Notes under the pieces: model-generated | Told to the model about the DNA's origin: nothing | The model's database searches: none | The model's input: the letters and a program-made list of their open reading frames with translations, nothing else | Shown here: piece after piece, positions 16,691 through 24,171 of the stretch | Layout of the letters: each line of letters starts with the position of its first letter | Position numbering within the stretch: position 1 is the stretch's first letter | Source of the DNA: DASPMP01 sp035758925 | GTDB lineage: Bacteria; Gemmatimonadota; Gemmatimonadetes; Gemmatimonadales; Gemmatimonadaceae | DNA: 57,855 nucleotides | Assembly: GCA_035758925.1 (NCBI GenBank) | Contig: DASTVV010000088.1 | Location: forward strand, 1-57,855 | Direction: 5' to 3' | Position numbers and translations under genes: made by a program

Positions 16691-17575
16691 TTACGGGAGT
16701 CTGACCACCACGGAGGCCCAACTGGCCCCGGGGTACCGGGCGTCCCCCACCAGCACCTCCGTCTGGCCCCCATCCCGGGTCACCAGGTAAGTGGGGAAGC
16801 GGGCCCATCTAAGGAAGTGCGCCACTCTGGGAACCTGCCGCGCGGCATGCACGGCCGGGTCCCGATCGCCCTTTGGCAGCAGGTCCGGCCGAACTGACAG
16901 CGGGCCAAACAGGCTCCAGTTGCCGAACCGGTAGCCGTCCTCGACCTCGAGGATCACGTCCCGTCGCCACGGCACGACTGCGTTCGGCCCGACCAGGAAG
17001 CGCCGGCCGGGGTATTCCGCCGCGACCCGTGCCCGGCCAGCGCTCGTCACAGCCAGCATCAGGACGACATAGGCAGCGAGCCCGACCAGCGCGACGCGCG
17101 CCGGCCGGAGACTGCGCCGCGACAGGTACACGGCGACAACCAGTCCGACGAAAATCCAGAGGTCGACGATGAAGAGACCGTCGGCGTAGAACCACTGATC
17201 GCGGAACGGCATGAGCCAGCGCATGCCGTAGATGTTCATGAAGTCGAGCGTCGGGTGGGTCGCGATCGCGATGGCAGAGAGCAGAAGGAGCTGGCGGGGG
17301 TCGGCGGGGACGGCGTCAGGTGTGCGTCGCAGGCGAACGCGTCGATCCCACAGCAGCATGATGCCCGCGAGCACGAACGGAAGCACCGCCAGTGCCAGGA
17401 ACCCGTGCGTCGTGCCGCGCCGCCACTCGATTCCCATGCCCAGCGGTACGGCGACGACGTCGATGTCGGGAAAGTTGGCGCCGATCATGAGGGTCGCGGC
17501 GCCGAGGGCGGTGCGTCGCTTCAGTCCCGCTTCGGCAAGCGCGGCGCCGACGAGGGTATGGGTGATGTTATCCAT
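16691..17575 (-). CDS. YdjM-family membrane metal-dependent hydrolase
   Basis: 294 residues. The family motifs are clear: MDNITHTLVGAALAE at the N-terminus (His6), GANFPDIDVVA, EWRRGTTHGFLALAV and IATHPTLDFMNIYGMRWL, all with His/Asp that would bind a metal at the membrane surface. About five transmembrane helices follow (LWIFVGLVVAVYLS, LVGLAAYVVLMLAVT). The C-terminal 110 residues after the last helix form a soluble domain ending in GDARYPGASWASVVVRLP. Members are poorly characterised; the E. coli homologue is LexA-controlled. The gene ends 69 bp upstream of the rpsD start, same strand. A palindromic element lies just upstream of its start. Confidence 0.87.
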   Translation of the reverse strand: MDNITHTLVGAALAEAGLKRRTALGAATLMIGANFPDIDVVAVPLGMGIEWRRGTTHGFLALAVLPFVLAGIMLLWDRRVRLRRTPDAVPADPRQLLLLSAIAIATHPTLDFMNIYGMRWLMPFRDQWFYADGLFIVDLWIFVGLVVAVYLSRRSLRPARVALVGLAAYVVLMLAVTSAGRARVAAEYPGRRFLVGPNAVVPWRRDVILEVEDGYRFGNWSLFGPLSVRPDLLPKGDRDPAVHAARQVPRVAHFLRWARFPTYLVTRDGGQTEVLVGDARYPGASWASVVVRLP

Positions 17576-17579
17576 GAGT

Positions 17580-17694
17580 CATCAGCTGAGAGTTGAGGGC
17601 TGACAGCTTACAGCTGACACCTGTATTGCGAGCGACGTTTTCGCACCGTAGTCCTCGGCTGACAGCTGCGACCCGGCAGCTGACAGCCAACAAC
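17580..17694. repeat. Dispersed palindromic intergenic element, copy 3
   Basis: Begins 4 bp upstream of the YdjM start. GCTGACAG occurs four times (17599, 17612 region as AGCTGACAC, 17658 and 17680 regions), with CAGCTGAGAG at the left end. The core TATTGCGAGCGACG then TTTTCGCACCGTAG corresponds to TATATCGCGATGAAC/TTTTTCGCTACATAG in copy 2. It is more diverged than copies 1 and 2. Position relative to the following gene is the same as in the other copies. Confidence 0.55.
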
Positions 17695-17783
17695 ATAGGG
17701 AAGGTGTTCAGGTCTCGAAAAAAGAGCGTGACAGCCGACGCCCAATTCTGAAAGAACGTTATGGCTTGCCGACGCGCGATATC

Positions 17784-17936
17784 ATGAGGATAATTGAAGC
17801 CGCTGTGGTCGATCAGACGGTCGCGATATGGCTCGATGCGGGCCGCGAATCGAGCTGTGGCTTCGTATCGGGGGCGCCGACAAGTACCGACGAAACGGTC
17901 GCGCAGCGCGAAGCATCAGAACGGCCGGAGTGGTAA
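17784..17936 (+). CDS. Possible small ORF (50 codons)
   Basis: ATG at 17784 (MRIIEAAVVDQTVAIW) to TAA at 17934. The product would be 50 residues, acidic and mostly hydrophilic after residue 16. There is no ribosome-binding site and no recognisable family. It ends four bases before a hairpin in the convergent gap, the same placement as other genes here, which is the only positive hint. The rest of the 17576-18000 gap holds repeat copy 3 and that hairpin and nothing else I can see. Confidence 0.25.
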   Translation: MRIIEAAVVDQTVAIWLDAGRESSCGFVSGAPTSTDETVAQREASERPEW

Positions 17937-17939
17937 ACC

Positions 17940-17998
17940 GGAATGGGAATTGGGCTCATGGACAGACTCTCCACGCGCCCATTCCCATTTCCCATTCC
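17940..17998. repeat. Hairpin with GGGAATGGGAA-type arms
   Basis: GGAATGGGAATTGGG (17940-17954) pairs with CCCATTTCCCATTCC (17984-17998), 14 of 15 positions, loop 29 nt. It ends two bases before the stop codon of the DUF3830 gene and so fills the convergent gap. It may terminate transcription, although no T-tract follows. Confidence 0.6.
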
Positions 17999-18000
17999 CG

Positions 18001-18414
18001 TTATTCGAACACAATCTCCTGCGCCCCCTCGTACAGCACTTTCCTGCCCATCGCCGGCAGCTGCTCCTGACCCTCGACCACGGTGAGGAAGTGGTTGCCG
18101 GCGAGCTGTCCCAGCTTGCTCGAGAACAGCACGTCGCCGTAGGCGAAGATCAGCTCCGTCTCGCTGTAGCCGCCGGGATACCAGAGAATCTCACCGGGCG
18201 CCGGATGGCTCGTGTGGTTCTCGAATCCGACGTCGAGCTTGAACTCGCCGAGCGGGATCCAGCAACCCTCACCGCTCCAGCGGCAGTGGACCAGCTTCTG
18301 CCGATAGGGTAGGAGCCTGCGAAACGCAGCTACGGTCCCGGGCGCGGTCTGCTCTTCGAACCTGGCGACGAACCTGAATTGATTGCCGACGGTGATTGAG
18401 AGATTCTTGGCCAT
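18001..18414 (-). CDS. DUF3830 family protein (cyclophilin-like fold)
   Basis: 137 residues. The segments FEEQTAPGTVAAFRRLLPY, KLVHCRWSGEGCWIPLG and NHTSHPAPGEILWYPGGYSETELIFAYG match the DUF3830 family, whose structures show a cyclophilin-like beta barrel. No catalytic function is established for the family; in many genomes members accompany amidohydrolases or amino-acid metabolism genes, but no such partner is adjacent here. No signal peptide, so cytosolic. Length is full. An 8-bp tandem array lies upstream of the start, belonging to the 3' end of the preceding gene. Confidence 0.75.
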   Translation of the reverse strand: MAKNLSITVGNQFRFVARFEEQTAPGTVAAFRRLLPYRQKLVHCRWSGEGCWIPLGEFKLDVGFENHTSHPAPGEILWYPGGYSETELIFAYGDVLFSSKLGQLAGNHFLTVVEGQEQLPAMGRKVLYEGAQEIVFE

Positions 18415-18472
18415 TGCGATTTCAGAGTCGGTGAACAGCGCAGTAACGACAGCAGTGATCGACCCGCTAACG

Positions 18473-18520
18473 CGTCAACCCGTCAACGCGTCAACCCGTC
18501 AACCCGTCAACCCGTCAACC
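18473..18520. repeat. 8-bp tandem repeat (CGTCAACC) x6
   Basis: Six copies of CGTCAACC, one with a C-to-G change (18481-18488). The unit is the reverse complement (rotated) of ACGGGTTG at 8641-8712. The array starts two bases after the TAG of the HEGMH gene (minus strand). Read in the sense of that gene it has the same orientation as the other array has to its own gene. Confidence 0.93.
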
Positions 18521-18522
18521 CG

Positions 18523-19095
18523 CTAGACTGATCCGTCGATCTGCCGCTGGCGCCTGAGCGCCTCGTTCCAGTCGATCTCCGGCGCCACGTCCTGATCGTC
18601 CAGCATCAGCGACTGCTGCGCGCGCTCCACGACGGGCGCGCCAATGTCGGCGGGGAGGGACTCGCCGAACTCGAGCTCCGCGCGCCGGCAGATCCGCTCC
18701 TCGTGCGCGCGATCCCGCACACTGTTCTCCGCGCACATCGAATGGACACGCGCGTGCATTCCCTCGTGCACGAGCGTCGAGGACACGGTGGCCGGTCCGA
18801 TGTCGCGCCTGGCGAGGAACGTCAGCTCCACCATGCACGCGCGGTGCGCGGGGAAATACGCGCCGCGACATGGATAGCGCATCACGCGAATCTGCCTCAG
18901 GTCGCGCCGCAGGTGCGCGACGCGCCACGGCTGGTGCCGCTCGACCAGCTCGATCGCCTCGTCCAGCCGCGTGAGCACGTCGGCTGTCGCGATGTCGTTG
19001 CGCGTGTTGTCCACGACGACGGTGAAGCCGCGCACGAAATGAATGCCGAGCCGGCTTCCCAACCAGCCGCGGACCCGATCGCCCAGGGATCCCAT
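18523..19095 (-). CDS. Putative zinc metallopeptidase-like protein (HEGMH)
   Basis: 190 residues from ATG at 19095 (MGSLGDRVRGWLGSRLG); the open frame upstream is antisense to the TonB receptor gene. The central motif SSTLVHEGMHARVHSM carries HEGMH at residues 110-114, the HExxH zinc-binding pattern, with downstream acidic residues in ICRRAELEFGES as a possible third ligand. Cys at 76, 87, 121 and 136 could bind metal or form disulfides. No signal peptide, so the protein is probably cytosolic. It matches no family I can name; it might be a domesticated peptidase or a structural metal protein. It is divergent from the TonB receptor, with 57 bp between starts. Confidence 0.7.
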   Translation of the reverse strand: MGSLGDRVRGWLGSRLGIHFVRGFTVVVDNTRNDIATADVLTRLDEAIELVERHQPWRVAHLRRDLRQIRVMRYPCRGAYFPAHRACMVELTFLARRDIGPATVSSTLVHEGMHARVHSMCAENSVRDRAHEERICRRAELEFGESLPADIGAPVVERAQQSLMLDDQDVAPEIDWNEALRRQRQIDGSV

Positions 19096-19097
19096 GA

Positions 19098-19126
19098 CTA
19101 TGTATAGTAGCGCCACTCTAGTGGCG
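19098..19126. promoter_or_regulatory. Two small palindromes in the divergent 57-bp promoter region
   Basis: ACTAT-GT-ATAGT (19098-19109) has perfect 5-bp arms and contains TATAGT, a possible -10 for the receptor gene. CGCCAC-TCTA-GTGGCG (19111-19126) has perfect 6-bp arms. Together they occupy the short region between the HEGMH gene and the TonB receptor gene, where a shared operator would lie. Confidence 0.4.
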
Positions 19127-19152
19127 TCTGCGCCTCGCTCGTATCGTTGCGC

Positions 19153-22113
19153 ATGCGTTTGCCTGCCGTCCTGGTCCTGCTGCCCGCAACGCTTGCCGCG
19201 CAGGGCGCCATCACCGGAACTGTCCGCGAGGCCGGCAAGCCGGTCGAGGCGGCGTCGATCCACGCCGAGCGCACGGACAAGTCGGTTGCGCGCGAGGCCG
19301 TCACGGACTCGCTGGGCCGCTTCCGCATCGGGCCGCTCGCCTCCGGTCTGTACTCGGTGACCGTGCGGCGAGTCGGCTACCGGTCCGCTGAAGTCCCGGC
19401 AGTGCGCGTCGCGGACGGACAGTCCGTCGATCTCGACGTCGTGCTGACCCAGGCGGCCCGCCAGCTGTCGACGATCCACGTGGTGACGTCGCCCGTGGAC
19501 ATCGACGCCTCGACCACCGAGCTCTCCATTCGCCTGGATCGGGCGACGACCGAGCTCCTGCCGAGCGGACGCGAAGCGTCGAGCCTCGTGGCGCTCGTGC
19601 CTGGCGCGCGCAAGGACCAGCTGTGGGGCGGCGCACCCGGCGTCACGAACGACTACCAACTCGACGGAATCTCGATGAACCACCCCGGCCTGGGCGGCGA
19701 CTTCTTGTCTCTCAGCGCGGACTGGATCGAGTCGGTGGACATCCGCGGGCTGGGTGCCGGCGCGGAGCACGGGAACTTTCAGGGCGGCATCGTCAACGCC
19801 ATCACGAAGACCGGCACCAACGAGCGTCGGTTCGCGATGCGAACGACCTACGAAGCCGCCGGCCTGGCCGGGACGAATCTCAATGCCAATGAGTTGGGGC
19901 GGGAGCAGGCGGGACGACGCGAATTGAGCGGCGAGGCACTCGGACCGGTCGCGCGAGACCGGCTGTTCTACTTCGTGGCCGGTCAGTACGTGAGCCGCGA
20001 CATTCGCTCGCCCGATCTCGTTTCGGAGGAGTCGCGCGACTTCCAGGCCGTGCGCGAGTCGCACCTCGATGCTCGCGGCCTCGCCAAGCTCACGTGGCTG
20101 CCGGCGCTGGGACACCGGGTCGACGCGCTTGCCGGGTTCTCGTCGGGGAACGTCGACCACGCGGGGATCAACGGGATCGACGACGCATCCGCCACTTTGC
20201 GCGTGCGGCAGCCGACGACGTTCTTCGAGCTGTCGTTGACCAATTCCACCAGTCCGCGCAGCGTGTTCGACGTCCGCCTCGCCGGGTTCTCGTCGCAAAC
20301 GTCCAACCTGGGATACGAGGGTTCGTCGGTGCCCGGCGTCCAGGCACTGCGACTGGGCACCATGCCCACGGCGCAGAACGCCGCGTTCGATGAACGCGTC
20401 AAACCGTCGAGCGTGAGCGGCAGCGTCGAATGGCGCGCGAGACACAACGTGCTCCGCACCGACCATCAGCTGGTACTCGGCACCGAAGTGTCGCGAGGAC
20501 GCTGGCGCGACGTGCGTACCCGCAACGGCGGCATGACGTGGCGTCCGTACACCTTCGGCGTGACGGGAATCGACCTGACGGACGCCACCACGTGGGCGAC
20601 GACGGGCAGTGACTGGGGCGGCGAGATCAAGCTCGACAGCGACGTCGCCAGCGAGGCACTGTTCGCGCAGGATTACATCGGCCTTGGCAGCCGCGTCACG
20701 CTGACGCCGGGGATTCGCTATGGACACTGGACGGGGTACCTGCGTCCGTTCTGCGAACCGGCGGGCGCCGGTTCCGTCAATCAGTTCTGCAGTCGTTTCG
20801 ACGCAGCACACGCGGAGGGCTTCGACCCGCGCATCGGCGTCGCCTGGGACGTGACCGGGCGCAACACGTTCGTCGCCAAGGCGCACTGGGGACGCTACCA
20901 CCAGGGCATGTTCTCGCTGTTCTTCGACCGGGCGTTGGGTGCCAACGTCTACTCGAACAGCCGGTTCTACTACCAGGCGCCGCCGCTGACGGACAGTCGC
21001 ACCACGTACACGACGGCGCAGCGTGACACCGCGGGCTCCGGCTTCTCGACGTTCTTCGACGAGAACATCCTCGACGAATCGGGACGCGTGGAGCGCTACC
21101 GACAGCCGTACGTCGACCAGGCCGTTCTCGGGCTCGAGAAGTCGTTCGGCTCGTCGTGGAAGGTGGAGGCGGCGTATACGCAGCGACGCAATGGTGACAT
21201 CGTCGGTCTCGTGGATCGCAATGCATGGAGGAACTACACGCCGATCTACGACACCCACGTCGATCACCGTCTGGCGTCAGGCCTGGTCCTGGACGCCAAC
21301 AACCAGCCGCTGGTCCTGCCGGTGATGTACGTTGGCAACAACGATCTCTACGCAGTGCTGCATTCGTGCGGCGACACGCGCACGGCGCCCTGTCCGAACC
21401 CGATCGCCGGACACTCTTCTGCCGAGGAGCTGCCGTGGGATCCGGACCTGGTGCTCACGACCGTTCCCGACGCGCGTCGCACGTATCATCAGTTCACACT
21501 TCTGGTTCGGTCGGAGCATGCGCGTTGGCGCGGTGAGGGATCGCTCAGCACCTCGAGGCTTCGTGGCAACGTTGCCGGCGTCACCGGGTACGGCACGACG
21601 GGCACGCGGTTCAATGCCGGTCCGTTCGTGCGGCGCAACGAGGCGCTCAATTTCTACGGGACACTCCCGGACGCGCAGATGCTGGAGGCGAAGGTGTGGA
21701 CCACGGCGCGTGTCACGCGCGTGCTCCAGGGCGGCATTCTCTACACCCACATCCTTGGCGAGCGGTTCACGCCCAGTTTCGAGATCAACAACCGCTACAG
21801 GTTCACCGACCGCCGCGGCACCGAGCTGCCGTCGGATCTGTTCAGGCAAGTGCAGGGGCAGTCGGTTTTGGTGGAACGGCGGGGCTCACGCCACTACGCC
21901 AGCCGCGACGTCGTGGACCTGCGCCTCGAGTGGCTCGCGCTGCCGCGCGTCGGCGTGAGCATGGACCTGTTCAACGTGCTCGGGAGCGATGCGTTGACGC
22001 TGATCAACACGAACATCGGGGACCAGACGCCGGAGGATCCCACGAGCGTGTACGGCGCGGCGCGATTGCGCGTGACACCTCGCACGCTGCGCATCGGTTT
22101 CCGGGTTGAGTAA
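19153..22113 (+). CDS. TonB-dependent outer-membrane receptor with carboxypeptidase-regulatory-like domain
   Basis: 986 residues from ATG at 19153 (an in-frame TTG lies two codons earlier). Signal peptide MRLPAVLVLLPATLAAQ, then a carboxypeptidase-regulatory-like Ig domain to about residue 95 (ITGTVREAGKPVEAASIHAE, GRFRIGPLASGLYSVTVRRVGY), a plug domain (residues about 105-220: PGVTNDYQLDGISMNHPG, VNAITKTGTNERR) and a long barrel. The family (SusC/CirA/OAR-like) imports siderophores, glycans or peptides using the TonB system. No TonB box or substrate gene identifies the ligand. The barrel ends in FRVE, not the usual terminal Phe. No neighbouring SusD-like gene. Confidence 0.9.
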   Translation: MRLPAVLVLLPATLAAQGAITGTVREAGKPVEAASIHAERTDKSVAREAVTDSLGRFRIGPLASGLYSVTVRRVGYRSAEVPAVRVADGQSVDLDVVLTQAARQLSTIHVVTSPVDIDASTTELSIRLDRATTELLPSGREASSLVALVPGARKDQLWGGAPGVTNDYQLDGISMNHPGLGGDFLSLSADWIESVDIRGLGAGAEHGNFQGGIVNAITKTGTNERRFAMRTTYEAAGLAGTNLNANELGREQAGRRELSGEALGPVARDRLFYFVAGQYVSRDIRSPDLVSEESRDFQAVRESHLDARGLAKLTWLPALGHRVDALAGFSSGNVDHAGINGIDDASATLRVRQPTTFFELSLTNSTSPRSVFDVRLAGFSSQTSNLGYEGSSVPGVQALRLGTMPTAQNAAFDERVKPSSVSGSVEWRARHNVLRTDHQLVLGTEVSRGRWRDVRTRNGGMTWRPYTFGVTGIDLTDATTWATTGSDWGGEIKLDSDVASEALFAQDYIGLGSRVTLTPGIRYGHWTGYLRPFCEPAGAGSVNQFCSRFDAAHAEGFDPRIGVAWDVTGRNTFVAKAHWGRYHQGMFSLFFDRALGANVYSNSRFYYQAPPLTDSRTTYTTAQRDTAGSGFSTFFDENILDESGRVERYRQPYVDQAVLGLEKSFGSSWKVEAAYTQRRNGDIVGLVDRNAWRNYTPIYDTHVDHRLASGLVLDANNQPLVLPVMYVGNNDLYAVLHSCGDTRTAPCPNPIAGHSSAEELPWDPDLVLTTVPDARRTYHQFTLLVRSEHARWRGEGSLSTSRLRGNVAGVTGYGTTGTRFNAGPFVRRNEALNFYGTLPDAQMLEAKVWTTARVTRVLQGGILYTHILGERFTPSFEINNRYRFTDRRGTELPSDLFRQVQGQSVLVERRGSRHYASRDVVDLRLEWLALPRVGVSMDLFNVLGSDALTLINTNIGDQTPEDPTSVYGAARLRVTPRTLRIGFRVE

Positions 22114-22128
22114 GGGCCTCTCGGCCCT
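22113..22128 (+). terminator. Stem-loop after TonB receptor stop
   Basis: AGGGCC-TCTC-GGCCCT, a perfect 6-bp stem whose first base is the last base of the TAA stop codon. There is no T-tract, so termination would be weak or rho-assisted. Confidence 0.4.
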
Positions 22129-22176
22129 CACGGTAGTGCCGACGGTTGCCCCGTGCGAACGGCCACTCAGACGAAT

Positions 22177-22290
22177 GAGAAGCACGCCGATCAACGCCGA
22201 TTTAGCGGATTCACGCCGATAAGACTCAATGTTGGTGACAATAACCAATCATCGGCGTGGATCGGCACAATCGGCGCTCATCGGCGTCTC
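22177..22290. repeat. Large inverted repeat with three internal units per arm
   Basis: Each arm contains successive ACGCCGAT-type words: left arm CACGCCGATCAACGCCGATT and TTCACGCCGATAAG; right arm ATCGGCGTGGATCGGCACAA and TCGGCGCTCATCGGCGTCTC. The arms of about 45 nt align end to end (GAGA...CGCCGAT.A.CGCCGATT...CCGAT.CACGCCGAT), with a loop of about 25 nt. It fills much of the 267-bp convergent gap between the TonB receptor and the barrel gene. Similar ATCxGCGTxxATCxGCG words occur as intergenic repeats in various bacteria. Confidence 0.75.
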
Positions 22291-22380
22291 ACCCTTCGGC
22301 GGACAAACTCTGAAGCGCGGCCGAGTCGTTCCGCCACATTGGCGTTTTCGAAGAGTGTGCTTGCCCGGAGTAGCTTCTGT

Positions 22381-22980
22381 TCAGAATCGAATCCCAAGCG
22401 TGAGCGATGGCTGGGGCCCGGAGTGCCAGGACGTGGACCACGTCGGGAGCGCGGCTTCGCCAAAGAGGCTGATGCCTCGGACACGGAACGAAAGCCCTGT
22501 TCCCCAGAGGACGCGAGGCGACACTCGGGCGTCGTCCACGTGGACCGGCTCTCCCAGTTGGATGCCGCTGTCGGCGATGACTACGGGCGACGCCCATCCC
22601 CGGGAAGAGGAGTAGTAGAGTCCCACACCACCAAACACGTAGGGCTGAACGCGACCCGAGCGAAACCGGCGGACCCCCGAGGCCTGAATACCGAACGTGC
22701 TGTAGTCCAGTGAGGAATAGCCGCGCTGAAGGCTGAAGCCGTCGCAGCCGCCGGTGATGCAACTTGCCGTGCGCCATTCCGCGTACTCGGCGGAGACCCG
22801 CCACGACGTTCTGGTGTTGGCTGGCCGCACCTCGAATCCCACGAGGAACGTCGGCCTGGCGCGTCCTGTTCCGGCTGACGCGCCGACAATCATCTGCGTG
22901 ATGGTGCGCGGCTGGTCCTGCGCACCAAGGTGAATTGGCGCCGCGAGGAGCGCGATCCCAACGAGTCTCAGCCCTGGCAT
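22381..22980 (-). CDS. Outer-membrane beta-barrel protein
   Basis: 199 residues. Signal peptide MPGLRLVGIALLAAPIHLGA with cleavage near residue 20, then alternating amphipathic strands with aromatic girdle residues (YVFGGVGLYYSS, ISLFGEAALPTWS) and a C-terminal GIRF with terminal Phe, the Omp85/BAM recognition feature. This fits a small 8-strand barrel (OmpW/OmpA-barrel/OMP_b-brl class). Two Cys lie close together (SCITGGCDG) in a predicted loop and may be disulfide-linked. The role is unknown. The gene shares a convergent gap with the TonB receptor. Confidence 0.75.
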   Translation of the reverse strand: MPGLRLVGIALLAAPIHLGAQDQPRTITQMIVGASAGTGRARPTFLVGFEVRPANTRTSWRVSAEYAEWRTASCITGGCDGFSLQRGYSSLDYSTFGIQASGVRRFRSGRVQPYVFGGVGLYYSSSRGWASPVVIADSGIQLGEPVHVDDARVSPRVLWGTGLSFRVRGISLFGEAALPTWSTSWHSGPQPSLTLGIRF

Positions 22981-23049
22981 GCAGCACCCCTGAGTGGTTC
23001 GGGATGCCAGAGTGACGTCTGCCGGGCTACGTGTTGCACACGTCGACTG

Positions 23050-23499
23050 TCAGGTTCGACGAACCGCGCCTCTCCGAGCCGTCCGATTCCGGGCCTTGCC
23101 GGGTTTCGCCGACTCGAGCCTGGGCTCCATGCCGAGCGTCGCTTTCTGACTCGGCCGGAGTTTGGCCACAGTGAGCTCGTAGCCGTCCCCAAGTACCTCT
23201 GCCACCATCTTCCAGTTCACGCGGCCGTCAAGGCGAATCCCCACCCAGCCATACGGACCGGCGTACGGGGGAGAAAAGAATCGCTTGGGGTCCGCGCGCA
23301 TCATGAACTCCTGATTGATCTGGGTCGAGTTCACCCACACGGAATTCTGGCCGGCGCCATGATGGTTGCTTGCGCTGGCAAACATTGCGAAGACCTTGTT
23401 GCACACGCGCCACGTGGGCTCGCCCCAGGCCTCCTTCTCGTGCGCGCCTTGCAGCGCGAGACAGATCCTGCGAACCCGTGTGAGTACAGACGGGGGCAT
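23050..23499 (-). CDS. MmcQ/YjbR family protein
   Basis: 149 residues. The motif LPxxxEKEAWGEPTWRV is present as GAHEKEAWGEPTWRVCNKVFAMF, followed by PYAGPYGWVGIRLDG and the ending ELTVAKLRPSQ, typical of the MmcQ/YjbR (CyaY-like fold) family described as DNA-binding. Function in the cell is unclear. The start has a good ribosome-binding site (GGAGGAGG before ATG). The last 30 residues are an Arg/Lys-rich tail. Cytosolic. It lies 39 bp before the cytochrome gene (same strand, downstream of that gene), so it could be the last cistron of the sulfur operon or separate. Confidence 0.85.
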   Translation of the reverse strand: MPPSVLTRVRRICLALQGAHEKEAWGEPTWRVCNKVFAMFASASNHHGAGQNSVWVNSTQINQEFMMRADPKRFFSPPYAGPYGWVGIRLDGRVNWKMVAEVLGDGYELTVAKLRPSQKATLGMEPRLESAKPGKARNRTARRGAVRRT

Positions 23500-23538
23500 A
23501 CCTCCTCCATGCGCTGCGTTCCTGCAGCGCGATTCTTC

Positions 23539-24171
23539 CTAGCGAAATGTCGAACCGCCGGCGCGATCATCCGGCACGAAGCGATCACGCGATGGCATCC
23601 GCACCTGCGGCAGCGTCCGCGCGTTCATCACCTGGTTGCGGTCGATGATCTCGTTTTCCGCCAGTATGAATGCGATCACGCCGTACATCTCGTCGGGCGT
23701 CATGGAACCAGGCTTGTCGAACGGCATTGCCCGATTGATGTAGTCGTACAGTGTCGTGGCGTACGGCCAGTAGTTGCCGACCGTCTTCACGATCTTCGGG
23801 TCCTTCGCGAACGAGAAATCGCGCGGCTCGCGGCCGACCAGCTTGGGGTTGCCGGTGGTGCCTTCGCCGTGCGGCCCATGACACGACGCGCATTTCTGCG
23901 CGAACACCTGTGCGCCCTGCTGATAGCTGCCGCTGCCGCGCGGCAGACCGTCGCCCGACGGGTTCACGTCGATGTTCCAGGCCCGGACCTCGGCGGACGT
24001 CGCCCGGTGTCCGATCGTGCGGAATGGCGCGTGAAGCACCGTCGCCCGAGGCGAATCGCTGGGCGTGGCAGCGGCGATTGCCTGTCGCGCGCTGTCCCCG
24101 ACGACGCCCGATCGGCTCTCTGATTGACTGCATGCTCCCAATGCAACCGACAACAGAATCAGCGCCTTCAT
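23539..24171 (-). CDS. Monohaem cytochrome c lipoprotein, probable electron acceptor of SoxC-like enzyme
   Basis: 210 residues from ATG at 24171, overlapping the SoxC TGA as ATGA. The N-terminus MKALILLSVALGAC is a lipoprotein signal with lipidated Cys14. The haem site is Cys94-Ala-Ser-Cys-His98 (FAQKCASCHGPHGEG); a Met for the sixth ligand is available in RAMPFDKPGSMTPDEM. The domain from about residue 80 to 180 is a class-I cytochrome c. By position it should take electrons from the upstream molybdoenzyme, as SoxD or SorB do. Anchoring to a membrane would put it on the periplasmic face. The last 30 residues are an Arg-rich tail. Confidence 0.88.
   Translation of the reverse strand: MKALILLSVALGACSQSESRSGVVGDSARQAIAAATPSDSPRATVLHAPFRTIGHRATSAEVRAWNIDVNPSGDGLPRGSGSYQQGAQVFAQKCASCHGPHGEGTTGNPKLVGREPRDFSFAKDPKIVKTVGNYWPYATTLYDYINRAMPFDKPGSMTPDEMYGVIAFILAENEIIDRNQVMNARTLPQVRMPSRDRFVPDDRAGGSTFR

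Noticed and set aside
19096..21267. Long minus-strand frame continuing upstream of the HEGMH gene
   Set aside because: Lies wholly antisense to the TonB receptor; composition is that of a shadow frame in high-GC DNA.
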